Source: Proteromonas lacertae (lineage: Eukaryota; Sar; Bigyra; Opalinata; Proteromonadidae). Taken from it: a stretch of 64,000 nucleotides of DNA. The position numbers were made by a program, and so were the translations under genes. The notes below the pieces were generated by a model. The model was not told the DNA's origin. It searched no databases and was given only the letters and a program-made list of their open reading frames with translations. The stretch covers positions 37,194-101,193 of the forward strand of contig NGBS01001183.1 in the NCBI GenBank assembly GCA_002245135.1, given 5' to 3'. How positions within the stretch are numbered: the stretch's first letter is position 1; each line of letters begins with the position of its first letter. Shown in pieces: positions 48,301-59,893 of the stretch.

Positions 48301-48945
48301 GAGACAAGTCAAACATCTGAAAATTATTGGATATTGAAAAGAAATTTCAGTCAAAGTTTAGCAGTTCATTCATTCTTCACATATATATTCTACATCGATT
48401 CAAGAACTCCAAGACAATTACTAATTAACAGAGAAAATGGAGAAGTAAGTAGTTCATTGAATTTCGTTCCTTCTTACAATGATAATTTCGAATTAAAATC
48501 CCATACAAAACAGAAATTTAGACTTACTCCAAATATTGTTAGTATGTTAGGCGGTGGTTATATAAATGGAAGTTTCTGTGGTTCAATATCAGCTATTGGT
48601 AGTTGTTTAAGCGAATTAATATTTCCATTTGAAGGATATTTACAACTGTTTGAAAGAGATGATATTATTATTAATAATTATATGAAAATATGTCAGAATA
48701 GACAAAGACAATCAGTTCAACAGAAAATGATATTGGATGATGATGAGTTAAAGCAATTGGAGGTTGAATTGAATGATAAAGTGAAAGGAAATGTTAATAA
48801 GATTATTCACAGAATATCAAAATTGAATTGTACAAATACAAATCGTTCTGAATTTGTTAATGATTATATATATTCATTAGTTGAAAAGAATATATCTCCT
48901 GTTAGAAATAGTAATATGCCTCTAAATTGGAGTAGTTGGTTATAA
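36399..48945 (+). CDS. TRRAP: TRRAP/Tra1, PIKK-family pseudokinase scaffold
   Basis: Eight exons (36399-36488, 36521-36663, 36692-37451, 37481-47278, 47321-47488, 47557-47740, 47780-48251, 48297-48945) give 4087 residues; human TRRAP has about 3860. The giant exon holds HEAT and TPR-like helical repeats with poly-Gln and poly-Asn tracts (about 40456, 41385, 46911). The FAT region follows (WDILLDTAKYQNNLSLALEC, YKTWINWAELYEKCYLESG) and then a PI3K-like pseudokinase (LVIRNNVPHRLITIVGDNG, FRLTPNIVSMLGG) in which no intact catalytic HRD/DFG pair is visible. The FATC end is MPLNWSSWL. TRRAP recruits SAGA and NuA4 acetyltransferases to activators in the nucleus. The intron at 47489-47556 is AT-AC; the others are GT-AG of 28-45 nt. 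Confidence 0.95.
47489..47556 (+). other. Putative U12-type AT-AC intron in TRRAP
   Basis: The 68-nt segment begins ATATCCTTTTTT, a perfect match to the U12 5' splice-site consensus ATATCCTTT, and ends TTTTAC. It carries TTCTTTAAT about 11 nt before the end, close to the U12 branch site. Its removal joins LNPN to FPKTYPELL in phase 0 and gives the expected TRRAP reading. The segment contains an in-frame stop, so it cannot be coding, and no GT-AG alternative joins the flanks. Confidence 0.85.
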
Positions 48946-49093
48946 ATTTCATTCTATTTCCTTTCATTAAAATTGTTTCTTTGCTTATTAAATCTATGTT
49001 TAATTCTTAAAAAATAACAAAAACATGTAATAATGATGAAATCATTAATTGTTTAACAAAAATCTATTACAAAATCATCATCTTTGTAAAATT

Positions 49094-50496
49094 TTAAACT
49101 AAAACAACACCAATATCATTTGGACTTACTTCAGCAGTTCTCCAGTTATATAAATAATACTGTAATTGACCATCACCTTGACAGAATTTACAATCTTTAA
49201 ACACATCAGCATTAGTAACAATATCTAAAGCATTAAATACATCAGCATTAGCAGCTTTAGCTAGAGTCAAACAATCATTCATTAATTCAACATAAGTTAA
49301 TTTATATCCATCTCTAATAATATTATAATACGAATAGGCTGCTATCAACTCATCATATTTCTCATTCTTTAATATTTTAGATGGCAAATAGAAAAATGAA
49401 CACATAGCTTCAATCTTATGTGATTTTGGATCTTCAATTACATAAGTATCAATCACCTTATCAACCGGTGTAAAAAAATGCTTAAATTCTTCCAAAGTAT
49501 ATTGAATATGAATTGGATATTTCTCTTCAAAGGTATTGAACAATTCCAAACATTTCTCCATATCACTATCTTTTATCTTTCTTAATCCAGGAATCTTTGG
49601 TGCATCAGGTACTGCATATAACTTAGTCATTCTTTTCAATGTTAATCTTGGTCCTAAATGACTAAATCCGACTTTTACTAACTTCACTGGATTTAAAGAT
49701 CTATGCCAATATCTTGCACTGGTAATTGGTCTAGGAAGTAATACACCTGCTGTATAAATAGCTTGCCAACCATTTAATCGATTAACTCTTCTAGTTACTT
49801 CTTTAATTAATACTGGCGCTAATCTTTTATTTCTTAATGCTTTATGCACACATAAAAAGTTGATTTCTGCTGCCCACATGTGTTTTCCTTTTACATATAA
49901 TTCTACTGGAATTCCTGTAATGAAACCGAATAGTTTCTTTGATTCTTTAGCTCTTACACCAATATGCCATTCCTTAATGTAATTAGGAGGACAAATTGCC
50001 CATCTTATTAATGGCACTGGATAGTCGAATCTAAACATATTATCATCATCTTCAACATAGTTGTTGCATAGTAATTCATATACTTGATTTGCCTAATAAT
50101 ATGTATTATAACAATAAATAAATACTTGTTCATCATTGAAAATATCTACATCAAACCATTCATAATTCTTTGGTAAAGTTAAAGGTTCTTCACGAATATC
50201 TTCTGGTTTCTTCAACTCATCAATTGGTCCATCTGGAAGATCAGCTGGAACTGGTTCTACACAATTATATATTGACTTAAAAAACATACCATGTGGTACA
50301 GGTTGTGTACCCCAAAATTTATGAGCTTCTGGTAATTGTTGAATTGTTTGAAGAGTCTACGTAATACTAGTATTATACTTCCATAATATGTCTCTCATCT
50401 ACAGGACATTCTGGTGCTTGTGCTGCTGACTCATCAGGCTTAGTTGTTTCAGGCTTATCTATTTTCAAATTATTCAATTTTATCAATACCAGACAT
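49094..50496 (-). CDS. NMT: Glycylpeptide N-myristoyltransferase
   Basis: Four exons (50496-50490, 50458-50379, 50356-50126, 50092-49094) give 438 residues. The first exon is only 7 nt, and the second intron, at 22 nt, is the shortest found here. Family landmarks run in order: HKFWGTQPVPHG, PKNYEWFDVDI, YELLCNNYVEDDDNMFRFDY, EWHIGVRAKESKKLFGFITG, INFLCVHKALRNKRLAPVLI, YWHRSLNPVKLVKVGFSHLG and, near the end, FNALDIVTNADVFKDCKF and GDGQLQYYLYNW. The enzyme moves myristate from CoA to N-terminal glycine of client proteins in the cytosol, using its own C-terminal carboxylate. The short Ser/Pro/Glu-rich N-terminus lacks the usual Lys-rich ribosome-binding tract. Confidence 0.96.
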
Positions 50497-50603
50497 TTGT
50501 TTAAAGAGATATTTTTAAAAAATGAAATGATATAACTCAAGCCAAACAAACTAATAAATTGGGGTAATAATTTTGAAACCAGAAAATAATTTTTCTTTTT
50601 TAA

Positions 50604-50915
50604 ATGTCACAACAGAAGGTATTTTAATTATTATAGTATATAGGTGTTATTACATCCAAAACCCTTTTTAACCAAATTAACTGGTAAATCATGTATAGTC
50701 AAATTGAAGTGGGGTATGGAATACAAGGGTATATGCATTATTTTACATATAATATAGGTTTCTTAGTTTCAGTTGATCGTTATATGAATCTTCAATTATC
50801 AGGTTCAGAAGAATACATAGATGGGACATTGACAGGCAAATTAGGAGATATTTTTATCAGATGTAATAATGTATTATACGTAAGAGCACTAACTGGGGAT
50901 GAAACTGCTTCATAA
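50604..50915 (+). CDS. SNRPF: Small nuclear ribonucleoprotein F (SmF)
   Basis: Three exons (50604-50618, 50644-50728, 50758-50915) with introns of 25 and 29 nt give 85 residues; human SmF has 86. The Sm1 motif is [20 protein letters not shown] followed by [11 protein letters not shown], and the Sm2 motif is [16 protein letters not shown]. The GMEYKG and IRCNN signatures distinguish SmF from other Sm proteins. It forms part of the heptameric ring on spliceosomal snRNAs, of both major and minor types. It is divergent from the N-myristoyltransferase gene, the two starts being only 107 bp apart. Confidence 0.97.
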
Positions 50916-51018
50916 ATATAATCTACAAAAAATTGTCATATTATGTAAAATTTTGTTGTTTTGGATATTTTATAATAGTTAAACATCTTTTAAAAAGCAA
51001 TATAAAAACATTATTTTA

Positions 51019-51605
51019 TTAAAAATTGTATGCTACACCACTAATCTGTTTATAAGTAGGAATAGGAATTGCTCCTATCCAATCTGAACTGCTTGTCGGT
51101 ATTAATCCCATCCTTGTTAAATTCCACATTCCAAGAAAGAAGCCAAATGAACTGAATAAAACATACAAGAATTTATAACCCAGTATTCCATTTGCATCTT
51201 TAACAACTTCAAAAGCTATTCACAAACACATATTATAATAAAATATAATATACCCTTTTGAACATTCATAACTTGAGTAATTGAATTATATATTGTCATA
51301 AATGTCATCATTAGAGGAAATATATTCATACTTGATCCAACCATATACATCATAAAAGCATTCATGAAAGCACTACCTGCAGGAGCAAATGCTATGCCAC
51401 TAGCAATCTACAGGAATATAAACCCAATAAAATACTCTTTGGTATCTGAGCTTCTTTGTGGAATTATTAACTTTGTCATGTTCTGTCTAATTCACTAAAA
51501 CGATAAAAATACAAATGGTGTTGGATTAGCAACATATCCTGGTGGTTTTGCAACGCTATCTGATTTGATTTTATTGCTAGATAAATCAAATGTCCATTCA
51601 GTCAT
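51019..51605 (-). CDS. EMC4: ER membrane protein complex subunit 4 (EMC4)
   Basis: Four exons (51605-51513, 51486-51436, 51407-51254, 51215-51019) with introns of 26, 28 and 38 nt give 164 residues. The N-terminus (TEWTFDLSSNKI, PPGYVANPTPF) is followed by two or three membrane segments with FMNAFMMYMVGSSMNIFPLM, GYKFLYVLFSSFGFFLGMW and the EMC4 end NLTRMGLIPTSSSDWIGAIP. The EMC inserts tail-anchored and multi-pass proteins into the ER membrane. The gene is convergent with SmF (103 bp) and lies 117 bp downstream of SHMT. Confidence 0.9.
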
Positions 51606-51722
51606 TTAGAAAAAAAGAATTTAAAATAGAATTCTCAAACTATTAGGCTTGAATGATTTTTTTATTTTTCTTCAAAAACTCAACAATAGAATCAACTAGT
51701 CATTTTCTTAACATTACACTAT

Positions 51723-53215
51723 TTAAAGTGCATCTGGGTATTTCATAGTACTTTCTTCAAAACCAATTGTTGGGAATTTTTGACAGAATGTATAAACCTC
51801 TTTCTTTAATGATTGAATTTGTGGATCTTTTGGTATTACAGCAGCTTTGAAATCAGCTAATTTCTTACCTTTAGCATTCTTGTTGATATTAATAGCAATA
51901 CCAACAGCTCTATCAACATACTCAGCAACCTTAGCGAAATCTTCTTTGCCTAAACCTCTAGTGGTCATAGCAGGTGTACCTAAACGTAAACCACCAGGAA
52001 TCATAGCACTTTTATCTCCAGGAATTGTATTCTTATTTGCAGAGATATTACACAACTCTAATACTCTTTCAACTCTAGCTCCATCAATACCTTTACTGGA
52101 TTTCACATCTACTAATATCAAATGATTATCAGTACCACCACTTACTAAGTTATAACCTAAAGTTTTGAATTTATTAGCCATTGATTGACAATTATCATAT
52201 ACAGCTTGTTGATAAGCATGATATTCAGGTGATTTACATTGTTTTAAGGCAGTAGCTAATGCACTAATTGTATGATTATGTGGTCCGCCTTGACAGCCAG
52301 GGAATACAGCTGAATTAATTTCTTTCTCTAATTCATACATGATTGTTTTACCTTTCTTGTCTTGTCCTCTTATTCCTTTTCTATAGAATATCATTGCACC
52401 TCTTGGACCTCTTAATGACTTATGTGTTGTAGTAGTAACAATATCACAGTATTCAAATGGTGATGGTACAACTCCTGCTGCTACTAATCCACTAATATGA
52501 GCCATATCAGCCATTAAATAGGCATTGTGTTTATCAGCAATATTGGCTTTCATTCTTCCATAATCGATATTTCTGGGGTAAGCACTTGCACCAGCAATTA
52601 ATAATTTTGGACGGTATAAATCAGCTATTAATTCCATTTCGTCATAATCAATATAACCAGTTTTTTGATTTAATCTATAACCAACACATTCAAAGTATTT
52701 GGAAGTAGCACTGATCTTCTTTGCAGGTGTTTGATAACCATGGGATAAATGTCCTCCATGGGGTAAATCCATAGATAAAATACGATCATGTGGTTGTAAG
52801 ATTGCAGTATATACAGCAAAATTACATGGTGAACCTGATAATGGTTGGACATTAACACCCCATTTTGCTGGATCTAAGTTGAAAGCTTCTAATGCACGCT
52901 TTTGACATAATAATTCAGCTTGATCGATATATTCATTTCCTCCATAGTATCTTTTACCTGGATAACCTTCAGAATATTTATTAGATAAACAGCTTCCTAA
53001 ACAATCAAAAACAGATCTTGATGTGAAGTTCTCTGATGCAATTAAAGCAATGTTATTCCTCTGACGAGATTTTTCATGCTCAATTATATCAAATATTTCT
53101 GGATCGTTTTCTTTTAACGGCTTGTTCATCATTTCAATCCACTAAACAAAAATAATCTAAAGAACAAGTATACTTTCTTGGCTTCAGTGGTAATTGATGC
53201 AGAACATTTTGACAT
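51723..53215 (-). CDS. SHMT: Serine hydroxymethyltransferase
   Basis: Two exons (53215-53174, 53141-51723) over a 32-nt intron give 486 residues. Landmarks are [59 protein letters not shown] and the PLP-binding [15 protein letters not shown] with lysine near residue 255, then [13 protein letters not shown] and [10 protein letters not shown]. It interconverts serine plus tetrahydrofolate with glycine plus methylene-tetrahydrofolate. The short N-terminus ([15 protein letters not shown]) has no obvious mitochondrial presequence, so this is probably the cytosolic form. It is strongly conserved and free of frame breaks. Confidence 0.97.
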
Positions 53216-53701
53216 TACATTTCTTGCAATGTGTGTTGATTTGCAGCAGAGAGAAAGCATGTGTTGGAATAAGATAAAATAAGATTTTTAAGGCTTGAAA
53301 TTTGGCTTGTATTATCAAATTTCTAAAATACAAATAAACACTATTAGCTTAAAGAGTCATTAAATTGATATTAATTATTGTAATAGAATATATTTTTGCA
53401 AAATATGTGTATTTCTAATCAAATTACAATTATAGGTAATTTGCTTTCCACACCATTATATTATGTATAATTCGCAGAATAGATATTTAAAAAACGTAAA
53501 TAACCCATTTGTAGTGTGAATTATGCATTATAAAAATTGTACCGTTTCTATATTCATGTTCAGTTACTTCAGTATAGTGATCTTATTCAACAAACAAATT
53601 AACAAAATTTTGTTTTTTCTCTCACTTAAACCAACAATAAACGCATTTTATCATTTTATATTGTATAAAAAATATATAATAATTGCAATATGGATTAAAT
53701 T
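53216..53701. other. AT-rich intergenic region
   Basis: These 486 bp lie between SHMT and the ABC transporter, both on the minus strand. They should contain the SHMT promoter on the left and the 3' flank of the transporter on the right. The plus-strand frame at 53523-53705 has no coding character. I see no RNA gene or repeat. Confidence 0.4.
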
Positions 53702-56700
53702 TTAAGTTTCATCTGGATCTTTCTTTCCTTCATCAGCGAAGAATAAAAATACATCATCTAATGCGGTTTCAGATATAGAATATTCATCTATTGATAATTT
53801 TTCTTTGTTATTTTCCAATTCTTCAAAGATCTTTGAAAATTGAACATTTCCTTCATTTATCTATTTATTATTATTATTAAATCATGATACATGATATATT
53901 CGAATTATTGAACTACTTTGGGAAGTTAACATACTCTTGGGATATAATTCTTGAATCATCTTTTCTACTTCTTTTTGATTTTCTTCAAGATTATTCACAT
54001 TCTCTATTTAATAATAATAATAATAATAATAATATACTATTTAATCTCACTGTTAAGAAATATCCATTACCATAATCACTCTTCAAATCAGCACTTGTTC
54101 CTAAACATCTCATATTTCCATGAGTTAAGATTCCTATTCTATTACACAAGGTTTCAGCTTCTTCCATTGAATGAGTTGTTAATACTATCACTTTACCATT
54201 CTCTCTGATATCTTCAATAAAATTCCATAAACTTCTTCTTGTGATTGGATCCATTCCTGTACTTGGCTCATCTAAAAATACTACTTTGGGATTTCCTATC
54301 AATGATAATAATACACTCATTCTTCTTTTATTTCCACCACTTAAACTACCGATTAAACTATCTTTCTTCTCAGTCAGATTTACACTATCTAAATAATTTG
54401 ATATTAATCTTTTACATTCATTCTTTTCTATACTGTATAATAAACAATATCCATAAAGATATTCATATGGAGTTATATTATTGTATAAAGCATCAAATTG
54501 AGGACAAACTCCTAAACTAGTTCTTGCTTTTTCTAATTCATCACTTATACTGTAATTATTAATATATCCTTCTCCTTCAGAAGCTGTTTCTACTCCTGTT
54601 AAGATTTTTATCAATGTTGTTTTACCTGCTCCATTTTCACCTAATAAACCAAATAATTCTCCTTTTCCTATTCCTAATGATAATTTATTCACTGCTTGGA
54701 AGTATTTTCCATCACTCTTTTTGAATATTTTGGATAGTTCTTTTATGTGAATCAAATCATAATCATTCTTATTTGTTCCTTTTTCTTTTATTCTTTCTAC
54801 TTCTTTTTCAACATTTATATCACCTTTTTCTTCATTTCCTTTTTCTAAATCAACTTTCTTACTTTTATAATATTTAGAAGATTTCTGTTTTTCTGCTCTC
54901 GATTTCCAACTTGGAAGAAATATTTCCACTAAATATATTATCAAACTGAACAATATTATTTCAACTATGAATATTATATAAACATAGATTAAATCTTTAT
55001 CTGGATCAAATATATCTTTGAATGAATATGGAACACCTATCTTCGCTGCTGATTCTAATAAGGCTATTCATATATTATTATTATTATTATTATATAAATT
55101 ATACAGAATGCTCGAAATACTCCATAAGGAGGTAATATTGCACATAAATTCATTGCTAAGGCAGATGGATTACTACTAAAAGCAGTAAATAACCATGGTA
55201 ACATTGTCATCATATTAAGAAGTTCATTTGTTGATTCTTGAGCAACCTATCAAAATCAATATAACAACATTATATACAGTAAGATTGTTCATCGGTAATG
55301 CAATTAAATAACCAAATATTACTGATAATGGAGAATATAATATAAGAATAAGAATAAAAGCAAAGAAATTATTCTCTAATACTCCTTTGAATTGAAAACA
55401 AGCCATTAGAACAATGGATATAATAAATGGAACAAAACAACATACAGTATGAACTACAGCATGAGATAACCAATATATCTTTCGATCCAATGAAGATATT
55501 AAGAATTGATTCTTTATATTCGTTGTTTTCTCAAATACAATATTCTCACAGAAACTTGCACTCATTGAGGCAAATACTGAAGCAACCAGAATCATTGCAC
55601 CTCCATTTGCAAATGATATACTATTAGCTGAACTTTCCGTTGGCTATTTCATTAAAATTATAAACAAATATACATCTTTCATTCTCATATGTTCAACATG
55701 TATTTCTTTTCCATTTGATACTTTTCGATAATAACTGTTGTATAATAAGTATGTCACAGATCTACTGTTGTAGTTTATATTTCCATTTAAAACTACATTT
55801 ACATCATTATTATCTTTTGATTCAATGCAAAATGGAATTATTTCTATACAATATTAGGTTTAAATATATATATATATACTATTCTCATAATTGGAATTAC
55901 TTATTATTGTTTCATTTTTTATGTTTATCATTTCTTCATTACTTACTTCTTTAAATTCATAATTATTTGGAAATTCACTTGATATTGTGTTTATTATTTC
56001 TTGGATTTTATCTGTTTTGATATATGGAACTAACAAATTACTAGAATATTGATGAGGATATTTACTTACTTCAAATTCATATTTATTCAAATCCTATTGT
56101 AATATATTCATTTATTTATACTCTCAAAACAGTTATATCAATTATACACAAAGCAAGTGTAAATACAATTGGATATACTAACATAAATGCTGTTGCAAAT
56201 TGACTTCGTATTTGATATTTATACAAAAGATAACACATTCCTTTAAATTGATTCCACGAAGAAAAATGAACTTTATATTCAGGTAGTTTTATTCTACTTC
56301 GAGATACTGAAGCTTGTTTCGTTATTTTTTCGATTGGAATTACTTCATCAGTTGTTGGAGTTATTTTTCGACTTCCTTTACCATCAGATGGAGATTTACT
56401 ATCAGTATTTTTAGCATCATTTACTTCATTATGTAATTTAGCTAATTCAACAAATACATCTTCTAAACTTGGCATTGTCATTGAGATTGAACCATAATGT
56501 AATTCTTCTTTTTTATCTTCCAATTTCTTAAACAAACATGATAATTTTGAACTGTCTTCTAATGGCAAAATATATCTCAATTCACTTCCATTATCATTCA
56601 CTTTCTTATATTCAATTATCTCTTTTATTGTTTCATTCAATTTTTCTATCTCACAATTTTCATTCTTCTTTATGTTCAAATGATAACCTCTTCCATATTT

Positions 56701-58906
56701 CATCTTTAATTCTAATGAAGTTCCTTGGGCTTGAATTAAACCTCCAGACATTACTGCTATTTCATCTCCTAATGCATCAGCTTCTTCCATTGAATGAGTT
56801 GTTAGGATTATTGTTTTGTTCTTCTTCTCTTCTTCTAATAAATTCCATACTTTTCTTCGATTATAAGGATCTAATCCAGTCGTTGGTTCATCTAATACAA
56901 CTATCTCAGGATTTCCTATTAAGGATAATATCAATGATAATCTTCTCTTTTGACCTCCACTGAATGTTCCAACACTTTCTTTCATTTTAAATGTTAAACC
57001 AACTGTTTCTAATAATCGCTTACCTTCTTCTTGAAGATCTTTCTCTTTCAATCCTTTCATACTTCCATATAATAATATATGATCCATTGGAGTTAATTCA
57101 TCATATAATACATCAAATTGAGGACAAACACCAAGACTCTTTCTTACTTCATCTTTATTATTTACTATACTAAAACCATTCACTACTATATCACCACCAT
57201 CTTCATTTGGAGTTAATAATCCTATTGTCATATTCAATAATGTTGTTTTACCTGCTCCATTATGACCTAATAAGGCAAAGATTTCATTTCTCTTTATCTT
57301 TAGATTTACTCCTTTCACTGCATTAAATTCATTCTTTTTACCTTTATTGTAGGTTTTATGAATATCCTCAATTATTATACTGTTTGATTCATCTTTATTA
57401 CTGTGTTTTGCATATATTCTCTTTCGATAATAAGATGGCATTAAAAAGTAATAAAATGGTAATGGAGTTTCTAAGTTTTGTTGAACTACATTAGTTAGAT
57501 ATAAAGCTAAAAGCATATATAAAACTACACACATTGACATTACAATCAATGCATCTTGTAAATAATCACTATACATATTCAAATTATTCCAATCTAAACC
57601 TCTTTGATATGCTTCTCCTTCTGTTAAATCATGAATGAATATAGCTATATTTATTATATATAATATAATGTATTTATACTGTAAGGAGTAAGTGGCAATA
57701 GAAAGAATATTCCAACTATCACTCGATGAACATCATAAGCAATCATCGCATATTCAATCACATAATAGAAGGCTGGAAATATTGTAATCAAAGCCATTGA
57801 GATATAGATTATTGAATTAGTTTTATTGATTATTGCACTTATTACAAATGAAAATGTCATTGTCTCAAGTGATACAATATAAGAAACAACCCAGAATAAT
57901 CCATAGTTCGTATACTTCACTACTCCAGCAATATAACATCCTAGAATAAGTATTGAAGTTGGAACTATTGCCATACTATTTCAAATATTAACCAAGAAAA
58001 CCAATATAAAAGTCCACTCATCCCATTCATTGATAACATCTCCTTTATTCCACGTTCTTTTTCACTACCAATTAGTCTAGTTGTACATTGTAATGTTCCA
58101 TGAGTGAAAGATAAAAACAACATTGGTAGAATATATTGCTGAATATTCACCACTGCTTCAGATGATAGGAATCCAAATCGACTAGATGACTATTTAGTAT
58201 ATTTTAAGATATCTCATAATCATACCTGAATGAGAGAAGAAGTTAGTTTTGGACTGTTTTTTAGGTTATAGATTGATCTATAAATTATTTCTTCTAAGCT
58301 GGAAATTCCATTTAAGAAGAAAATGTATTCTTTCTGAAAAGGGATCTGATTATACTCAAGTCGAGCAGCTGAAGCATCATTTTGTGTAAAAATACCATAG
58401 TTAGTGGTATAGTTATATCTCAGAGCAAAGCGAGGATTTTCTTCTGAGTAACCACTTAAATCAAGTGTAGGCGAATAATGTGGATGGATTTTTCTCATAA
58501 TTACTATACATAGCATCATAGGAATTAAATCCAATTAAAATCCCTTCACTTACACCAATAGTTCTATCAAATTACAAAGATTTATATACTTTTCTATTTC
58601 TGTTACCAATCGTTTTGTCGCATCATTCTGAGGATAATATGAAATAAATCTAGCTACTTTGGAACACTAACAGAATATTTTCTAGAAAACATACGTCTAT
58701 CATATTTTGAGGATTTGATGCTGGAATAGAAGGAATTTGAACCAGCTCAGGATCAAAATTGAACTTGACAGCCATAACCAAAATACAACATAAATTGGTA
58801 AGAACACTTCCATAAATATCGTAGTTGGGCTTCTCATATATAGAAGTGCATTCTTCTTTAACAGAATCACCATCTGTTTTAGCACAGGAACACTTTTTAT
58901 TGTCAT
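53702..58906 (-). CDS. ABCA-type full-size ABC transporter, two frame discrepancies
   Basis: Thirteen exons give about 1608 residues in the order membrane domain, NBD, membrane domain, NBD. Introns (23-41 nt) are at 58764-58786, 58667-58694, 58564-58589, 58190-58225, 57645-57679, 56094-56121, 55844-55879, 55644-55673, 55247-55277, 55064-55104, 54004-54037 and 53861-53890. NBD1 has LLGHNGAGKTT, FSGGQKRR and VVLDEPTTGLDP; NBD2 has LLGENGAGKTT, LSGGNKRR and VFLDEPSTGMDP. The end (ISETALDDVFLFF) is typical of ABCA. Such pumps move lipids across membranes. Two places do not read through: one extra base somewhere in 58450-58500 (a 55-nt intron would also fix it) and one missing base near 57970, where SWLIFEIV and MAIVPTSILI are in different frames. 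Both ATPase sites look intact. Confidence 0.88.
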
Positions 58907-59100
58907 TGTCGTTAAAATAAGATTTTTTATTTCATTGACAATTTGTCCGTTTCATTCATTAATCATTTAGACAATTACCTTAAAACAAAAAATTGTCAGA
59001 AGTTAAAAAGTATTGATTTATTATTTATTTTTTATGATGTATTATTATATAGAGTATTTTATAGTTTTAAGAAGAAATCAACAAAAGTGTACTTATTGAT
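58907..59100. promoter_or_regulatory. Probable promoter region of the ABC transporter
   Basis: This AT-rich stretch with long A/T runs lies between the transporter start and the decayed thioredoxin-fold gene. I see no open frame or RNA gene in it. Confidence 0.3.
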
Positions 59101-59104
59101 ATAA

Positions 59105-59790
59105 ATGTTTATATTAATATCACATATAAGGTATTGTGAAGAAATCAAATCAAATTATGATATATTAGAAGCATTTTTAGAAAAAGCAAAATTGAGATTC
59201 TTGATCAAAAACAGATGAAAAGTTGTTAAATCAGGTTTATTCTGGAATGTAATAGAATAATATGATATAATGATGTGTTCAAGTAATAGATATGTTGTTT
59301 TTGAAATTTGAATTGTTACATATAACATGTGTTAATGGTATTTTTGATATTTTTGATGATTTCTCTATGACAATATCAGATAATGTGTGTGTATACTCCT
59401 CATGACCTCTTTGACGTACAATTCTAGTCAAGTTGATGATGTTAATAATACGAAAGTATAAAAGTATGATTTTAAGAGTGTTTAGTATATTCTGGATTGT
59501 CAGAATATCAAATATAAATTAATTGATGGATCATTAGAGAAAATAAGCTTATGAGAATGCAGTTATTTAAAATAAGTGGTATGTTTGAATTGTGTCTAGT
59601 TGAATAGGTTTGCAAGGCAAATATCCACAAATTTTCTTAATTGTTGAAGGTAATATTAAATTTATTGGCGAATATAAGGACATTCAACAATTAATAGAAA
59701 ATGATCATTTAGATAGTTCTTATTTATCACAACATCCTGAAGTAAAGACCTTTTCAAATGAATTTGCTAAAATTCCAAGAAAAATATAAA
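59105..59790 (+). pseudogene. Decayed SH3BGR/glutaredoxin-like gene
   Basis: The 3' part is readable: an exon at about 59555-59581, a 29-nt GT-AG intron and an exon to 59790 give MRMQLFKISG joined to LQGKYPQIFLI, then FIGEYKDIQQLIENDHL. This resembles the C-terminal half of the thioredoxin-fold SH3BGR/glutaredoxin family (ksG..g.yPQiF ... g.yd.iqel.e.g.L). Just upstream KYKLIDGSLEKISL is in another frame by one base. A possible first exon at 59105 (ISHIRYCEEIKSNYDILEAF) ends in stops, and 59220-59500 is full of stops. Either the gene is dead or several bases are wrong; the whole right end of the window shows the same problem. Confidence 0.4.
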
Positions 59791-59893
59791 CATAAATAAT
59801 TATAAATAAAACATTGTTGTGTTTATTATGTATGCGATGTTAATTCTTCTTCAGTATTTTCTATTTCATCAATTTTGCCGTTATTAGCTTTAT

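Noticed and set aside
57966-57996. A 26-nt intron removing the ABCA segment WFSWLIFE
   Set aside because: Although phase is restored, the donor would be GTTTTC rather than GTAT, and the removed residues match the conserved membrane segment of ABCA proteins; a one-base indel fits better.
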